Source: Neckera pumila (lineage: Eukaryota > Streptophyta > Bryopsida > Hypnales > Neckeraceae). Taken from it: 64,000 nt of DNA. Position numbers and translations under genes: made by a program. Position 1 is the stretch's first letter; the number at the start of each line of letters is the position of its first letter. The notes under the pieces were generated by a model that was given only the letters and a program-made list of their open reading frames with translations, made no database searches and was not told the origin of the DNA. The DNA lies in NCBI GenBank assembly GCA_963969595.1, contig OZ018414.1, positions 15,917,660 through 15,981,659 of the forward strand. The letters are read 5' to 3'. This document shows, piece by piece, positions 49,326-61,616 of the stretch.

Positions 49326-51299
49326 GGCAATTCGATAACCTAGAACATATGCGCTCCAAACCCTAATCTATCGACCTAAACCCTAATCCGCCAGAGGGTA
49401 CCGAAACAAACATCTAAACCATGAATATATTGTAAGAACAATTTGAACAGCAAAGTAGAACAATAACCCAAAATGAAAATGATGAAAATGCAAATGAAAA
49501 TGATGAAAATGTAAATGCACATTCTGAAAATGCAAGTGCATGCATATAGTTAAACATTCTATGAACACATAAACAAAGAACTTGTTCTGAAATTGCAGTG
49601 AAGGATCACAAATGGCAACTGGGGATACCCAAGCACACAGCAAAATTTCGAATACCGCTCTCAGAACCTCGTCATTAAGAAAAACGCCAAAACACACGGA
49701 ACATTTTAAACAGAAATTTGGTATATATACCTTGCTTCAGACCAAGTGAATTGAACGAGAAGTTGGTGAAACCCGCAGTCAATGAAACACCAATCCCCTG
49801 GCTCCTTCGATCCAATTGATCACTCCTATCCAGAGCAGCCGATCCCAAGCTTGGTCAGAGACAACACACCTGCACAATGGGATTCAGACCACGTCAGCAT
49901 CTTCACATAAGAAAAAGGACAAATTACGGTCAATGGAAGCCAAAATGAACAGCGACCCTGGACAAAACATCCACGCTCAAGCCTTTACACACAAGAACTG
50001 TTGCCCTCGTAGTGCAACAGAATACCAGAATTCAACAAACCCAACGCTGCAGTCGCTGCTCCAGCACTCTCGAATTCCAAGACCACACATTCCTTCGTGA
50101 GACAGACTGCGCACTTAGTGAGACAGACAACGCACTCAGTGACACACACAGCACACTCTGAAGCCACAGAAAAAGCATATGCTCTGAAATTGTCAATTTC
50201 GAAACCCTAAATTGTAATGCATCAATCTCCTAGTCCGCACAACCCCTCCCGAAATGCACTTCAAACAAGAAATGCAATTCAGTTGAAGGTACTAAATATC
50301 AATGAAATAAAAAGTACAAACAACCGCCGGCAAACAGCTTCAAAGGGTGACGGAAAACGAAACTGGTGCGTACCTTTTGTGAAACCTTGAGATCTCCTTC
50401 GCTCGCTCAAACCTCAGCGATTCCTGGTCTCCCACTCCGAACACCACGTCGCTTTGCGAGGACCACCACACTCGCTGTCCGACCACCACACCTCGCTGTC
50501 CGAGCACCACCTCGCTGTCCGACCACCACACCTTGCTGTCCGACCACCACCTGCGCCGCCAATTTGTGGTTTAGGGTTCGAAAAAAAAACAATTCGGACA
50601 CGCCTTGAGCAGGAGAGCGACAATGCAAACAACGAACCAGGAAATCGAGGAAGACCATAGAGAAATCAAGAACGATCGCAGAGAAATTGGGAAAGACGAC
50701 AGAGAAATCGAGGAAGACGACGAGGAAGACGACAGAGGTGCCAAACCCTAGCGAGGGGTTCCACATCCCCCTTGCCGTGCTCTAAGGACACGACACGTGT
50801 GATACCCGCCCGAGATAAGCCCGAGATAAGCCGGTACACCAGATACCCGAGAACCCCACATACCCGGGAACCCGATAACCTAGTTCCCTGGACAGCTCCT
50901 GCCTAGTTCTGGTTTATGGGCCGGTACTGACACCGATAACCTGCTGATATCTGGCAGCATATGTTAGACCTCAAAAGTAATACTAAACCCTAAGCGCTAA
51001 AACCTCAATTTCGGAACCCCTCGTCAAATGTAAACCCTAATTCTTATACCGTAAACCCACAACAAAATTTCTCTCTTAGATGCCCCATATACGGACCCTC
51101 TTTAATGTTTTTCAAAGTAACCCTTCACTAATTTATATCCGTAGACTGCACATATGCATTATTATAAATTGCATTTCTCATTTATATGTATGTGAAACAA
51201 GTGCAAATAAGCTTCTTGAAAATAATGTCAGTACCAAAATTGTAATCTTGCTATACTATTTTGTTTGTTGTTGAAGATGCCCAAATTTTTCCGAAAATT
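49326..51299. other. Gene-free stretch with several simple repeats
   Basis: Seen: an ATGAAAATGCAAATGAAA repeat (49468-49530); a CACTGAG/AGTGAGACAGA repeat (50095-50160); a 17-20-bp CGCTGTCCGACCACCACAC repeat (50460-50560); GAGAAATCGAGGAAGAC repeats (50640-50740); and CCCGAGATAAGCC and ACCCGAGAACCC words (50800-50900). Frames up to 119 codons across these are repeat artefacts. A promoter for a neighbouring gene is possible but unproven. Confidence 0.45.
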
Positions 51300-51956
51300 G
51301 ATTGTTTAATTTGCAAACATCAAAAGCATGAACTTCAAATAAATGAACGCACTAAATTCATCCACTATTTCTTAAAGTTTGTCGCGTTATCCTACTTTCG
51401 AGGCTTGTATTTTACTATATTTCAAATCCGTGAGTCATAAAACAAAAAAATGCATGTGCATGTTGGAAAATGAGCGTGCAAGTTGCAAATCTGAGAAGCA
51501 CTAATCTCAAATGCATGGCCGCATTTAATTCATTCCCCATTTTTTTTAATTTGTCACAAATTCCTACAAGTTTGATTTTGGGGCCTGTATTTTAGTGTAC
51601 CACAAATCCATGAGTCATGAAACAAAATAATCCATGTGCATGTGGGAAAATGAGCGTGCAAGTTGCAAATATGAGAAGCACTAATCTCAAATGCATGGCC
51701 GCATTTAATTCATTCCCCATTTTTTTTAATTTGTCACAAATTCCTACGAGTTTGATGTTGGGGCCTATATTTCTGTGTACCACAAATCCATGAGTCATGA
51801 AACAAAATAATGCACATGCATGTGGGAAAATGAGCGTGCAAGTTGCAAATATGAAAAGCATTAATCTCAAATGCATGGCCACATTTAATTCATTCCCTAT
51901 TTTTTTTAATTTGTCACAAATTCCTACGAGTTTGATTTTGGGGCTTGTATTTCAGT
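51300..51956 (+). repeat. Tandem array with exact 180-bp period (about 3.5 units)
   Basis: Unit landmarks GAAAATGAGCGTGCAAGTTG at 51466, 51646 and 51826 are exactly 180 bp apart. An older diverged unit lies at 51300-51420. Units contain ATGCATGGCCGCATTTAATT and TTTGTCACAAATTCCTAC. The last unit stops abruptly at 51956. Confidence 0.92.
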
Positions 51957-51977
51957 CAGGGTTGTCTTGTCTGACAG
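51957..51977. other. Candidate terminus of an inserted hAT element
   Basis: The 180-bp repeat matches its neighbours up to TTCAGT at 51956, where GTACCACAAATCC is expected. Instead CAGGGTTGTCTTGTC starts. CAGGG is a common hAT end, and the preceding 8 bases ATTTCAGT would be the target duplication. The opposite end was not found in the window. Confidence 0.45.
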
Positions 51978-52129
51978 ATTTTTGGGTTTTGGTGTCGCGT
52001 TGTCTGTCTGAGACGTGACGTCGAGAAAAAAATGTCGAGTATACATGACAACACCCGTCGCGTAATTTTTTAGGGTTTGGTTTTTTTTACCCCCCGGTAA
52101 ATGGGATGTTTGACGTAGATGGCGCGGAA

Positions 52130-52540
52130 TGCTGACCTGGAGTGTGACTACGGGTAGGGACGCAAGCGGGTCCGCAAGAGGCGACCGTAGGTCGCGAACA
52201 CAGGGCGACCGCCGGTCCGCTAAGCAGGGTGAGTGCGGGTGGAAAGTACTAGGTGACTGGCGGTGGAGGCGACCGTCGGTCCACTGCATAGGCGAGTGCG
52301 GGTGGAAAGTACTGGGCGACTGGCGGTGGAGGCGACCGTTGGTCCACTGCATAGGCGAGTGCGGGTGGAAAGTACTGGGCGACTGGCGGTGGGGGCGACC
52401 GTCGGTCCACTGCATAGGCGAGTGCGGGTGGAAAACAGTGGGCGATTGACGGTGGGGGCGATCGCCGGTCCACTGCCTGTGCGACTGCGGGTGGAAAAGC
52501 TAGGGCGACCGACGGTCCAAGCCTTAGGCGACTGCGGATT
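52130..52540 (+). repeat. GC-rich array, 63-bp units, GACCGNCGGTC motif
   Basis: GCGGGTGGAAA starts units at 52235, 52298, 52361, 52424 and 52487, spaced exactly 63 bp. Each unit contains GGCGACCGTCGGTCC or a variant plus GGCGAGTGCGGGT. Earlier single motifs lie at about 52181 and 52203. Since 63 is divisible by three, all frames stay open, which explains the overlapping frames here. Located just downstream (minus sense) of the hAT gene. Confidence 0.92.
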
Positions 52541-52962
52541 CCAATCCGCTAACTCTTCGTGGCACCCCCAACTCATGGCAGATGATTTTGGTCAAATGCA
52601 CTTCGTCACATCACAGATAAAATTTCCAAAATCACATCAATAATTCCTCTATTGATATAAATGTCAAAAACAACTTGTATAGATGTCAACCCACAATTCT
52701 GATAAAACTCCTCTGATGTTGCACTTCTACGAATTAGCTTTCATCGATGCCTCATGGACGTTGCAGAAAACCCTCGTAAAAAGCCTAGACGTCTAAGACA
52801 TTGTTATCTACTAAAAGCAACAGCCTGCCCATTAGAGTTCTACAAAAAAATGTCATACGACTTCATTGGCTAAAAACTCGGCTACAATAAGTTATTACAA
52901 AAAAGATTGTGTACATCCTTTACGCAATACGGTAATGCCTTTGTACCTAGAATATTTGTAGA
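52541..52962. other. Spacer between the array and the hAT frame
   Basis: No gene. It may contain the 3' UTR of the minus-strand hAT gene. Confidence 0.35.
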
Positions 52963-55900
52963 CTATGGTGCAAATGTGTCATCGCTTGGGACCTCGTCAG
53001 CATCTGGGTCTGTGTCTTCGCAAGACTCATCCGTATTTTCGGTGTCCCTCGAGCTTTCATTCTCGTCATCTTCATGAACACGTGGTTCACCTCGAACTTC
53101 ATGTTCTACCTCTGAATTCACGTTACGGACTTGAGTATCAAATCCAGTTGCTCCATCGGTTGATACCAAACGTTTTGTTCGTCTTGATGCGTCAATGACT
53201 CCGTCCGTGTTTGGCACGAGCGGGCGATTATTGTTGCGCATTGACCAAGGATTTCGAGTTGAATTTGCTTTGGCTGCTGTCTCCATAACATACTGTCCCA
53301 CGACATAATTTTGTCGTTTAGGATTCTTATTCAACCTCTCTTGCGTCTTCCTCACTCGCTTTTTGCCACTTTTTTTTCGTGCGTTTGTTGCCAATGAAGA
53401 TTCACCGGGGCCCGACATTGGCCGAGCTTGTGTTGACTGAGTGGGATGTGGAGCGGAGCTCGGGACTCCTTCCAAAATATTCCGCTGAGTTGTTCGATGC
53501 TAAGGTGGTCTATTTGCAACAATTGGTACAGACGTCGTTCCTCTTGTAATGTTTGGGATACCCTCTTGGTTTAGAAGAGGTGCCCGACTACGGTTCAATA
53601 TTGCCCCCAAGGGCATATCTGAATCGTAGTTCGCGATTTCAACTGTTGCAGCTGTAAGTGGTGGCAAAGCTCGTTGACCTTCACGTATCTCCTCCTCCAA
53701 GTCTTCCTCTTCCACTTGCACTTCCCTTGGACTTTGCAATGCAATTTCTATTGGGCTTTGCCTTGTCATGGGCCCCCTTGAAGACGCATGTGTTCGTATC
53801 GGAGATCTAGACTCTTCCATTACTGGTGGACTGAGAGTCTCGGTGCGTTCAATGTTGGCATCCGGAGACAACGTTGTTTGTCTTGGACTTTGACTTGACC
53901 GAGGTCTGCTTGAAGATGCGCGCGTCACCATGGAAGACCTACGTTCTTCCATTGTTGGTGGACTGAGATTCTCGGTGCGTTCTTCATTGGCTTCTGCAGA
54001 TAAAGCTGTTCTTATCTCTTCATTTATAACATCAAATCCCCCCCAAGCAGAGACGTGGGGATGTTCTGGCGAGTGATCTACATGTTCATCCTCGAGAAAA
54101 TTCATAGTAGCATTGCATGCACATCTATTCCCGTGTTCTCTTTGTGGTGAACGTACCATTTCAGCCCATTGACTTCCACGAAGACGCTCTCATACGTTAT
54201 AGCGATTCTCGGCCTCATAAGCATCTCTTCCATCGTCATCTTCAGATGATGAAGATGGGGACAGCTCATTTTCTTCGTCAGTACTGACGTCAGAAAGGTA
54301 CTTCTCATAGAAAGTTGCGGGATTACGCCCCCGTTTTTCACGTCCCAGTTTGCTGTTCGCGTAGATGTAAACCAATGCTTCTGCCTTGGATGTAGCGAGC
54401 TGATTTCTCACCTTGCTATGCACGAATGAATACATGCTCCAATTCCTCTCGCATGATGAAGCTGAGCACGTCAAAGACAAAATTTTCCTCGCTATTTGAG
54501 GGAGAGCCTGCCCACCGATACGATTCCACCATTGATGGGGCAATAGATTGCATCGAGTGATGTCAGGAGCTTCACTAAAGGGGTCAAAAGGACCAGTTTG
54601 CTCTTCAAATTCCGTCAACTCTCTCATTGCCACATCAAAAGATACCCCCACCGGCTCGCTCCATTTGGCTATAACTCGGTTCAAGGCACGCTTTGCATCG
54701 CCATTATCATGAATGGCATCTACGTGTCTCAGAAATGGGTTCAAGAGTGCCCCCGCATAGTGCAAATCAGTGAGCATCAACTTCCACCGGGCTTGAAATT
54801 GTAATTCAAACTTCCTCATTGTACACTCGTCCATTGAAAAAGGCTCAGCCCTCAGAGAATTTTTGTGCTCTTCGAGGTTGTGCATGACCAACCAAGCTCT
54901 GGCCATTGCTGGTACTTTGCCATCAAAGACCTTCAGCGCATCGACGGCGGGTCTTACTATGTCCACAAAATTTGAACATTCCTACCAAAACAATTCCGAG
55001 TGAATGTCTTCCCTTGCTGAACGAGCGTTCATGTGAAGCGCACCTCCATTTTGCCGGTGGAGTAAACTATTCTCAAATGCAACGTATGAGTCATCTGTGA
55101 TCACGCTTAACAAATGTCGTTTCACATCCACCAAACGGTCGACGACGAGGAAGTTCACCGCAAAATGTGTTTTGCTCGGAAGCCTCAATGCCAAGTTCGG
55201 TGAGTACTTTCGGAACAAAGCTAGGGTGTGATGATATTTCTTGATATACTTCACGATTTTTTCACAACGCTCCACTAAACGCTTCATTCGTATATCTTTA
55301 CCCCAATCTTCCAAGAGTAAGTCCAAAATATGTGCTGCGCAGCCTTGTGCATACATCCACGGATACTTTTCTTGCAGCGCTTTCATGGTGCCTGTCATGA
55401 CAGCAGCATTGTCCGTACAAACTTGCATGATATTTTTTGGGCCCACTTCTTCTATATATTTAACCATCACGTTTGTTGTGTAGTTTATGTCTTTCCTCTC
55501 TCCTGTAGTGTCTACCGACCCCAAGAACACATCTCTGGTTGGACAGACCAGCATGACGTTCAACAATGGACGGCTATTTGTATCGGACCAGCCATCCGAA
55601 CAAATCGTTGCTCCATAATATTCAATGGAGTGCTTTGTCTGAGCTTCCACTGACTTAGAAACAATAGTCTTTCTTTCTTCAACCATTCTTGTGCGTATCG
55701 CATTGAATGATGGCGGTTTGTAAAACATTCTAGCAGCCGCCGTTTCTTGCACTGCATTCACAAACGCAGGATGTCGCACGACATTAAATGCAATATTTGC
55801 CTCATAGAAGAACGAAGCCCACAGTTTGTCCAACTTCTGTCGAAGGCCCAACTGTAATGCCTCATCCATGCTTCTCTGGCGAGAAACTGGTGGCGTATTT

Positions 55901-56352
55901 CTCCGTACCGCTTCCCTCACCGGTGCCGAATCCACCGAATCCGGGTTTGAGGGTCGTGGTTCCGTCGCGGCAATTGGACAAGTAGATCCGGACGTGGACC
56001 CATCTACAACAGGCTGTGCCACTGACTCGGCATTTGCACCTAATTCTCCAGGCACGTCGTACATCTCTTCTTCGGTCATTGCCTTCAGAACAACCCCTTC
56101 GCAATTTCGGAACTTCTCTTTTACTGCCCTCGGTATTTTTTTACAACATTCGGAAACGGGCGTCCCGCCATATCTAAAGTGCATAAGTGCCCTCTTCTTC
56201 ACAAAAACATTGCACCACCCGCAGAAGACGCAAACCCTCAATGTCACACCAGAAAACTCGTCAATGCGAGGAACCAACCACGGGTCCCACTCTTTTGTGG
56301 CCCTTCGTGTGTCATTTCCACCCGGTGTCCTCCTTTCAACACGGTTCGCCAT
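52963..56352 (-). pseudogene. hAT transposase (BED zinc finger, DUF659, hAT dimerisation), three in-frame stops
   Basis: One continuous minus frame of 1130 codons runs from ATG 56352 to the stop at 52963. Only three in-frame stops break it: TAG at codon 457 (54984-54982), TGA at codon 721 (54192-54190) and TAG at codon 951 (53502-53500); no frame shift was found. Domains: BED-like finger at residues about 22-82 (C41, C44, H58, C69/C70); a variable Ser/Pro linker; a DUF659/RNase H-like core about 180-370 with catalytic Asp candidates in CSDGWSD (D253) and CTDNAAVM (D314) and the CAAHILDLLLED block; and the C-terminal dimerisation region about 585-670 (LLPHQWWNRIGG, SSCERNWSMYS). The stretch beyond codon 680 is acidic and Ser/Pro-rich, unusually long for the family. 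GC-rich motif arrays lie on both sides. Inactive unless stops are suppressed. Confidence 0.9.
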
Positions 56353-56629
56353 ATTGATAATATAAAATGCACGCCCACCACAACATTTGAACTGCTATGA
56401 TCAACCTGTATGTTGGAAAGAAGTAAGGGCAAGACAACCTACTTCAAGTGGTATTTCAACCACTCAAAGCAAGAGTGTTGCCACCCGATCACTCGAACAA
56501 ACGCATGAAGCCTCTTGCAAGGATTCAAGCCATGCGGTCAGGAACAGAGAAAAGTGGAAAGGGCTTGCTCATGCTCTGGGTTTTATACCCAAAGCCCACA
56601 TTCAAGTCCGTCTGGAGGTTGAGGTTTTA
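56353..56629 (-). promoter_or_regulatory. Probable 5' region of the hAT gene
   Basis: The 280 bp between the transposase start and the GC-rich array would hold its promoter. No TATA box or other element is clear. Confidence 0.3.
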
Positions 56630-56960
56630 GGCGACTGCGGGTTTGTAGGGGACTGTGCATGGGCGACCGGCGGTCTCAGCTGGGAGTGCGTATGCACTTT
56701 CAGCTACAACATGGGCGACCGGTGGTCCTGGAGAGGCGACCGACGGTCCGGGAGGGGCGACCGTCGGTCCAGAGGGCGACTGCGTGTGGCCGAAGGGCGA
56801 CCGGCGGTCCAGCAGCGCGAATGCGCATGTATAGGAGGGCGACCGGCGGTCCAGGAGGGCGAGTGCGCATGTAGGATGGGCGACCGACAGTCCAAGAGGG
56901 CGAGTGCACGTCTAGGAGGGGCGACCGGTGGACCACAAGGGCAAGTGCACGTGCGGGCAT
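56630..56960 (+). repeat. GC-rich motif array upstream of the hAT gene (irregular spacing)
   Basis: About eight GGCGACCGNCGGTCC variants lie between 56664 and 56935, with the centre base G, A or T and a few arm substitutions. They are interspersed with GGGCGAGTGCGCATG- and GGCGACTGCGGGT-like blocks. The spacer DNA differs from that of the 52.2 kb array. Confidence 0.9.
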
Positions 56961-58393
56961 GGCAATTGCGGGTCTTCTACGGGATTCAATTTTCCACTTT
57001 TAATGAAGTGTCAGACTGGCGATATTGAATGTTCTAGTGTCAATCCAATTTTCAACATTCATCCACATATTAATAGAGAATACCATATTAGAACATATCA
57101 TATTTCCAAAATTCAGTTTTCATGCACACTCTAGCAATTTCATCAAAGAATTTTTATCCTTTGGAGTTCTCTGGCAATTTTCTACCATTTCTGTACCATT
57201 TTCTTCCTTCAGCGTGGTGCAAGGTCATAAAGTTTGGTGCAATTTTCCACCAAATTGCCTAAAAAAAAAGAGGTCTGCTAGGTAACCACATCCAGTCTTT
57301 CTTCTAGTGCTCAGTTCAGAGATTATTGTTGCCAGAAAAGAGAGGGCCTAACCCCTAACAGAAGTAGTAAAATGAATTTTTGGACATTAAAGCAATTCGA
57401 AGCAGTTGACATTGAGCAGAGTTTATAATTTATTCCTTTTCGATTTTTCTTACGCTACATTTCCCCGGGGTAAAGCTTTGAGACCCGATAGTTTTCTTTT
57501 TTTTTCTATTAGGGAGGGCTAAGGGACACAGGTCCAACAGTTTTCACAAATATTGACTATAAGGCTAAACATTCAAATTCTTTTCCAAAAATAATGAATG
57601 TTGGTGACATAGAGCAATGCAAAATTTAGTTCATCCATAAATATCCACGAACTGCAGTAGTTTGTAACTTTCATTTCGAACGTATATAGGGGATGAATTT
57701 AAGATTGCCAATGTTTTATGAATTTATAAAGTCAATTTTAAACTTTAATTTCTTTCCATAAGGATTCTTATTATTTTGTTAAGGTATCCATCAAGCTCTC
57801 AAAATGCCAAACCATTTGATAATTGTTTCTTTAAGTAAACATAATTTATAAAAATTGTTGGAACTTACAAAATGTTGAATGGAACTTACAATTCTTGCAA
57901 ACCAATGAAAAGATCATCATCAGTAAGAGGCCTAAAATTGATATATTAATGAAATACATTGTTTGCAAGTTACAAAGTTTAAAACACAATGGCACACCAA
58001 ACTGTTGCATTCCATAATACATTTGTAATTCCATTCATCTTACAGGTATAGCCATTTTATAATTTGCTACAATGATTTCTAAATTATTTTTGTTGATAGC
58101 AACGTTGCTCAAAGAAGGTACATGTATGAACACAACAAGAAGACAAAATACGAAGAGGTGTATCTTGCAAGCACGCACTTCTTTACTTCTAAGGGGACAT
58201 CATTCACATTCACTGTGACTTCAATTCATGCAATAACAAACAATATTAGGAATTTTGTTTTATTGATCAGCAAGTACCATGAACATCAAAGTATCCATAC
58301 ACAAAGAAAACATCCTTCCGCAAATGTTTCTCTATATTCTACATCCATATCTACACAACCCTATAGCCCTAGAATGATTTCCGAGCAACAGAG
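56961..58393. other. Gene-free stretch
   Basis: No supportable gene. The minus-strand gene at 58394-59992 ends at its right edge. Confidence 0.45.
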
Positions 58394-59992
58394 TTAGACA
58401 ACATTCTCGTGCCCTCCTTCTTGTCTTCTCTTCCTTATTTTTTCCATTTCAGCTTGTACCTCTCTTTCCGCCACTTTCACATTTAGGTAGAGTGAGTAGT
58501 TCCTGTACCCCTTCACTTTCGTGATCCATTTCTTGTACGTCTTCCCACCTTGAATTGCAAGCTCCAAGTATTGACTGCTCTTAGAAATCTCTTGTTCTCG
58601 TTTTTTAAAATACTTGAGCTTCTTTTTCAAATCCACTACCTCTGATGTGGAAATTTCTTGCTCCATATCCTCATCCATATCCTCATCCATATCCATGTCT
58701 AAGGCATAGAAAGAGAGGGCTTGATCTATAGGGCTTTGGTCCTTCATGCCCTCGAAGATATTTAATTTTGATCGTGATTCTTCCACCCCTCTTCTTTCTT
58801 CGTTCAATCGAGTTTCTTCCACGTCACACGCTTTGATGATTTTTTCCATGGGCCCATGGAAGGTTGGATTAGCACTTGAGCTAGACCCTCCATCCTCTCG
58901 ATTCTTCATCTGAAGGTAAAACGCTTCCATATTCAACATTTGAGTTCGCTGGGTCGACAAACGAATCTGTGCTAGCGTAATCAATTCCTCCAAAGTGCGC
59001 AAATCTTCTTCCTGAACGTTGGTTTCTAATTGTTTCTTCAGGCACTCGCACTTTTCTTTCTTCTCGTCCAATTGTTGGCGAAGGACCTTGAGTTTAGCCT
59101 CCTTAGTCAAAATAGAATCTTTGGATTCTAAGTCCACGTCAAGAGGGTCGGCTGAAGCAGGCATTATCATTAGTAGCCCTTGAGCTCCAGTACATTCCTC
59201 CAATGATCGATCATCTTCGTGGCGATCACTATCCAGAAATTGTAGTTCACGGCTCCTGATGTATGCCAGGAGTTCTACATCTCCTTCACGGTCAACTAGA
59301 ATGGGACTCTGAACTGCTAGGGGTTCTACATGCAGTGCTAGGCCACATCCTCCATGTTCTTCTTCTTCCTCTTATTTTTCTCTTACCGCTAGTGTTGTAG
59401 TTCTTGGCAGCGGCTCTTCCATGGGATTTGGGACAACGTCGTCATCAGAGGACTCATCGTCTGAGCTATTTGGATCACACCACACATACTAGTCATCTGG
59501 CACTCCTTCAATGATATTTTTTTTGGGCCCAAGTCCATCTCGTGGATCATCGTAACGATCTGCCCTAGAAATGTCTCTCGAAGTGGGAACAGTGATTTTT
59601 GGGGATCGCTTCACGGTCCTCCAATCTATGGTTCTCAAAAGAACCAGTTCTGCATACACCATTTGGCATAAACCCAAACCTACTTCACTTCGATCAATTT
59701 TTCGCTTTTGGTATAAAACTCGATACACTTCAATACACCGTTGCACGAAAACAGCCACTCGGCAATAGTGAAGATTTGCGATGTTCTGACGGACGTGCTG
59801 TTTGTGGCGATGGCGGGGGAACATCTTGTCAATATGACACCATTCCACAAATTTCTTGCACGTGTTGAACGTCCAAACGGGGTTTAGGTTTTGCCATCCA
59901 GGAAATGCCACTGCCTGTGGGTCTTGAAGGATGCGTCGGTTTAGGTTTTGTCGCTCCCCTTTCTTCTTCTTTTGCTTCAACTTTGGGCCCAT
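58394..59992 (-). pseudogene. Unknown coiled-coil protein, two in-frame stops
   Basis: One minus frame of 533 codons from ATG 59992 (MGPKLKQKKKKGERQ) to the stop at 58394 is interrupted only by TAG at codon 168 (59491-59489) and TAA at codon 207 (59374-59372). The reading continues in frame as YVWCDPNSSDDESSDDD and then EEEEEHGG. The N-terminal part is basic and then globular (PVWTFNTCKKFVEWCHIDKM; MVYAELVLLRTIDWRTVK). The middle is acidic. The C-terminal half is a predicted coiled coil (KVLRQQLDEKKEKCECLKKQ; VVDLKKKLKYFKKREQEIS). No family recognised. A GC-rich GACCGNCGGTC array lies upstream, as for the hAT gene on the same strand, so an accessory protein of the same element type is possible. 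Confidence 0.6.
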
Positions 59993-60239
59993 TGCGCGTG
60001 CGTAGGGTTTTGGAGTAATTAGGTTTAGGGTACCAAAATGTCAAACAGATATTCCACCTGCCACGCCCTATAGACAAGGAGCACCCACAACCAATTTCCA
60101 AGGGTCTGACACAAAATCTGCAACTAGCACACGAGCACGCATCCAGACGCTGGGAGGCAGATGGAAGACGATGCGCAGCGCAATGCAAATGAGGGCCGAT
60201 TCAGCCCCCTTCCCCCTTAAATACCCGAGGTCGCGTGGG

Positions 60240-60450
60240 GGCGAGTGCGGGTGACCTGGCGGTTTCGGGTTATCGCGCAATCAAAGGGCGCGTGCGCGAT
60301 AGGGCGACCGTCGGTCCAGGGGCGACCGTCGGTCCGCAGAGATGAACCGTCGCTGTAGAAGGCGACCTCGAGTGGGCGAGTACTGGTCCAGGGGCGACCG
60401 CGGGTAGGGCGAGTACTGGTCCAGGGGCGACCGCGGGTGGGGCGAGTGCG
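60240..60450 (+). repeat. GC-rich motif array upstream of the coiled-coil gene
   Basis: Two GGCGACCGTCGGTCC copies (about 60304 and 60322), two GGCGACCGCGGGT variants, and GGCGAGTACTGGTCCAGG twice as a roughly 30-bp duplication. Same motif vocabulary as at 52.2 and 56.7 kb. Confidence 0.85.
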
Positions 60451-60559
60451 CGTGCAGGGCTTCTGCAATTCAGCAGCTGCAATAATTCCAGCGTTGAAGT
60501 AAATCCAGGATGGGAATCCCATGGTGAATTCAAGAGAATCCCCCCTTGTGTAATTTAAG

Positions 60560-61495
60560 TATTTAACCCCTACATGTATTGGACTCCGTTTTCCACATAA
60601 ATGCTCCAAAACTGCCATACTTAGTAAAAGCACCAAATTTGAAGAAATTTTTTCTATTCAATACATGTAACCGTAGCATCTTGTAGTGCACTTGTTTTAG
60701 AAAATGTAGAAATAAATTCCTAGATTTTCAACGTCTACATTGCGAGATAATAACATTTGAATTCCTAGGAACCTATTTCTCCTCACTGCAAAAATGCAGG
60801 CACTTGCATTTTAGGAGGTCACATTCCTATGAAAAAATGTCCAAAATGGTGGTTATATTTGAAAATTGTCTTCTAAGGCAACTTGGTTGCATGCTTCAAA
60901 ATTGAGGGATCGTTGGAAATTGTACAGCATTTGGGGAAAAACGAGTAAGGGGAAAGAAATAGAAAACCATTCAAAACATGAAAGTGTTATAAATTTCATA
61001 TTTATGCAGAAAAATGACATTCCAAATGGTTGCACTGTTGCAATAAACATGTACATCACAAAATTTTTTTTGGGGGGGGAAATATTGAAATTTGAAACAA
61101 CCAAAGGACTCTAAAGTTTATTTTAGAATAGGAAATCCTTAACTATTCTTAAACTAGAGCACATCATTTCTTTTCATCTCACAACTCACAATGCAATGAT
61201 TCAAAGATTCTTACATATATATATGACCCTAAAGAACCAATTTCATTTTCTTTTTAAAAAGGGTGGTTATTTTTAAAAATGTAGTTGTCTGCCAAACAAT
61301 AAAAATCACATATCATGCAATAACTTTTAAAACATGTCTTGACAAGCCATGAAAGTTGTTGTGCCTTAAATCTACTCTTTGGCAAATTGTTTTGTACAAA
61401 TTTGAAAGCCAAAAAAGCAAAATCTCCATTTATATTGAGCTGCTCAAAATTACTATAATGCCAAAAAAGTAGTGTCGGCATTTAAGAGTTAAGGT
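60560..61495. mobile_element. Family B element, long form
   Basis: Begins TTTAACCCCTACATG and ends TTTAAGAGTTAAGG. Co-linear with 34978-35905 (TGCTCCAAAACTGCCAT; GCATCTTGTAGTGCAC; CATTGCGAGATAATAACATT; GAGCTGCTCAAAATTACTA). Non-coding. Confidence 0.72.
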
Positions 61496-61616
61496 ATGTA
61501 AAGTAGATCATTTTATTTTTGCAACATGATGAGTATTTGCACCAATTGAATACTAGTTTTGTTTTTGGACTTCAAAAGATCTTTTGCATACATGCCTTTC
61601 CTAGAACTCAATACAA

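Noticed and set aside
52129..52643. Frames on both strands with a 21-residue repeat
   Set aside because: The 63-bp tandem unit is divisible by three, so frames stay open by construction.
47406..59992. Stop-codon reassignment (TAA/TAG as Gln, as in some green algae)
   Set aside because: TGA also occurs in frame in the decayed genes, and both intact host genes use CAA/CAG for Gln and end in TAA. Point mutation explains the stops better.
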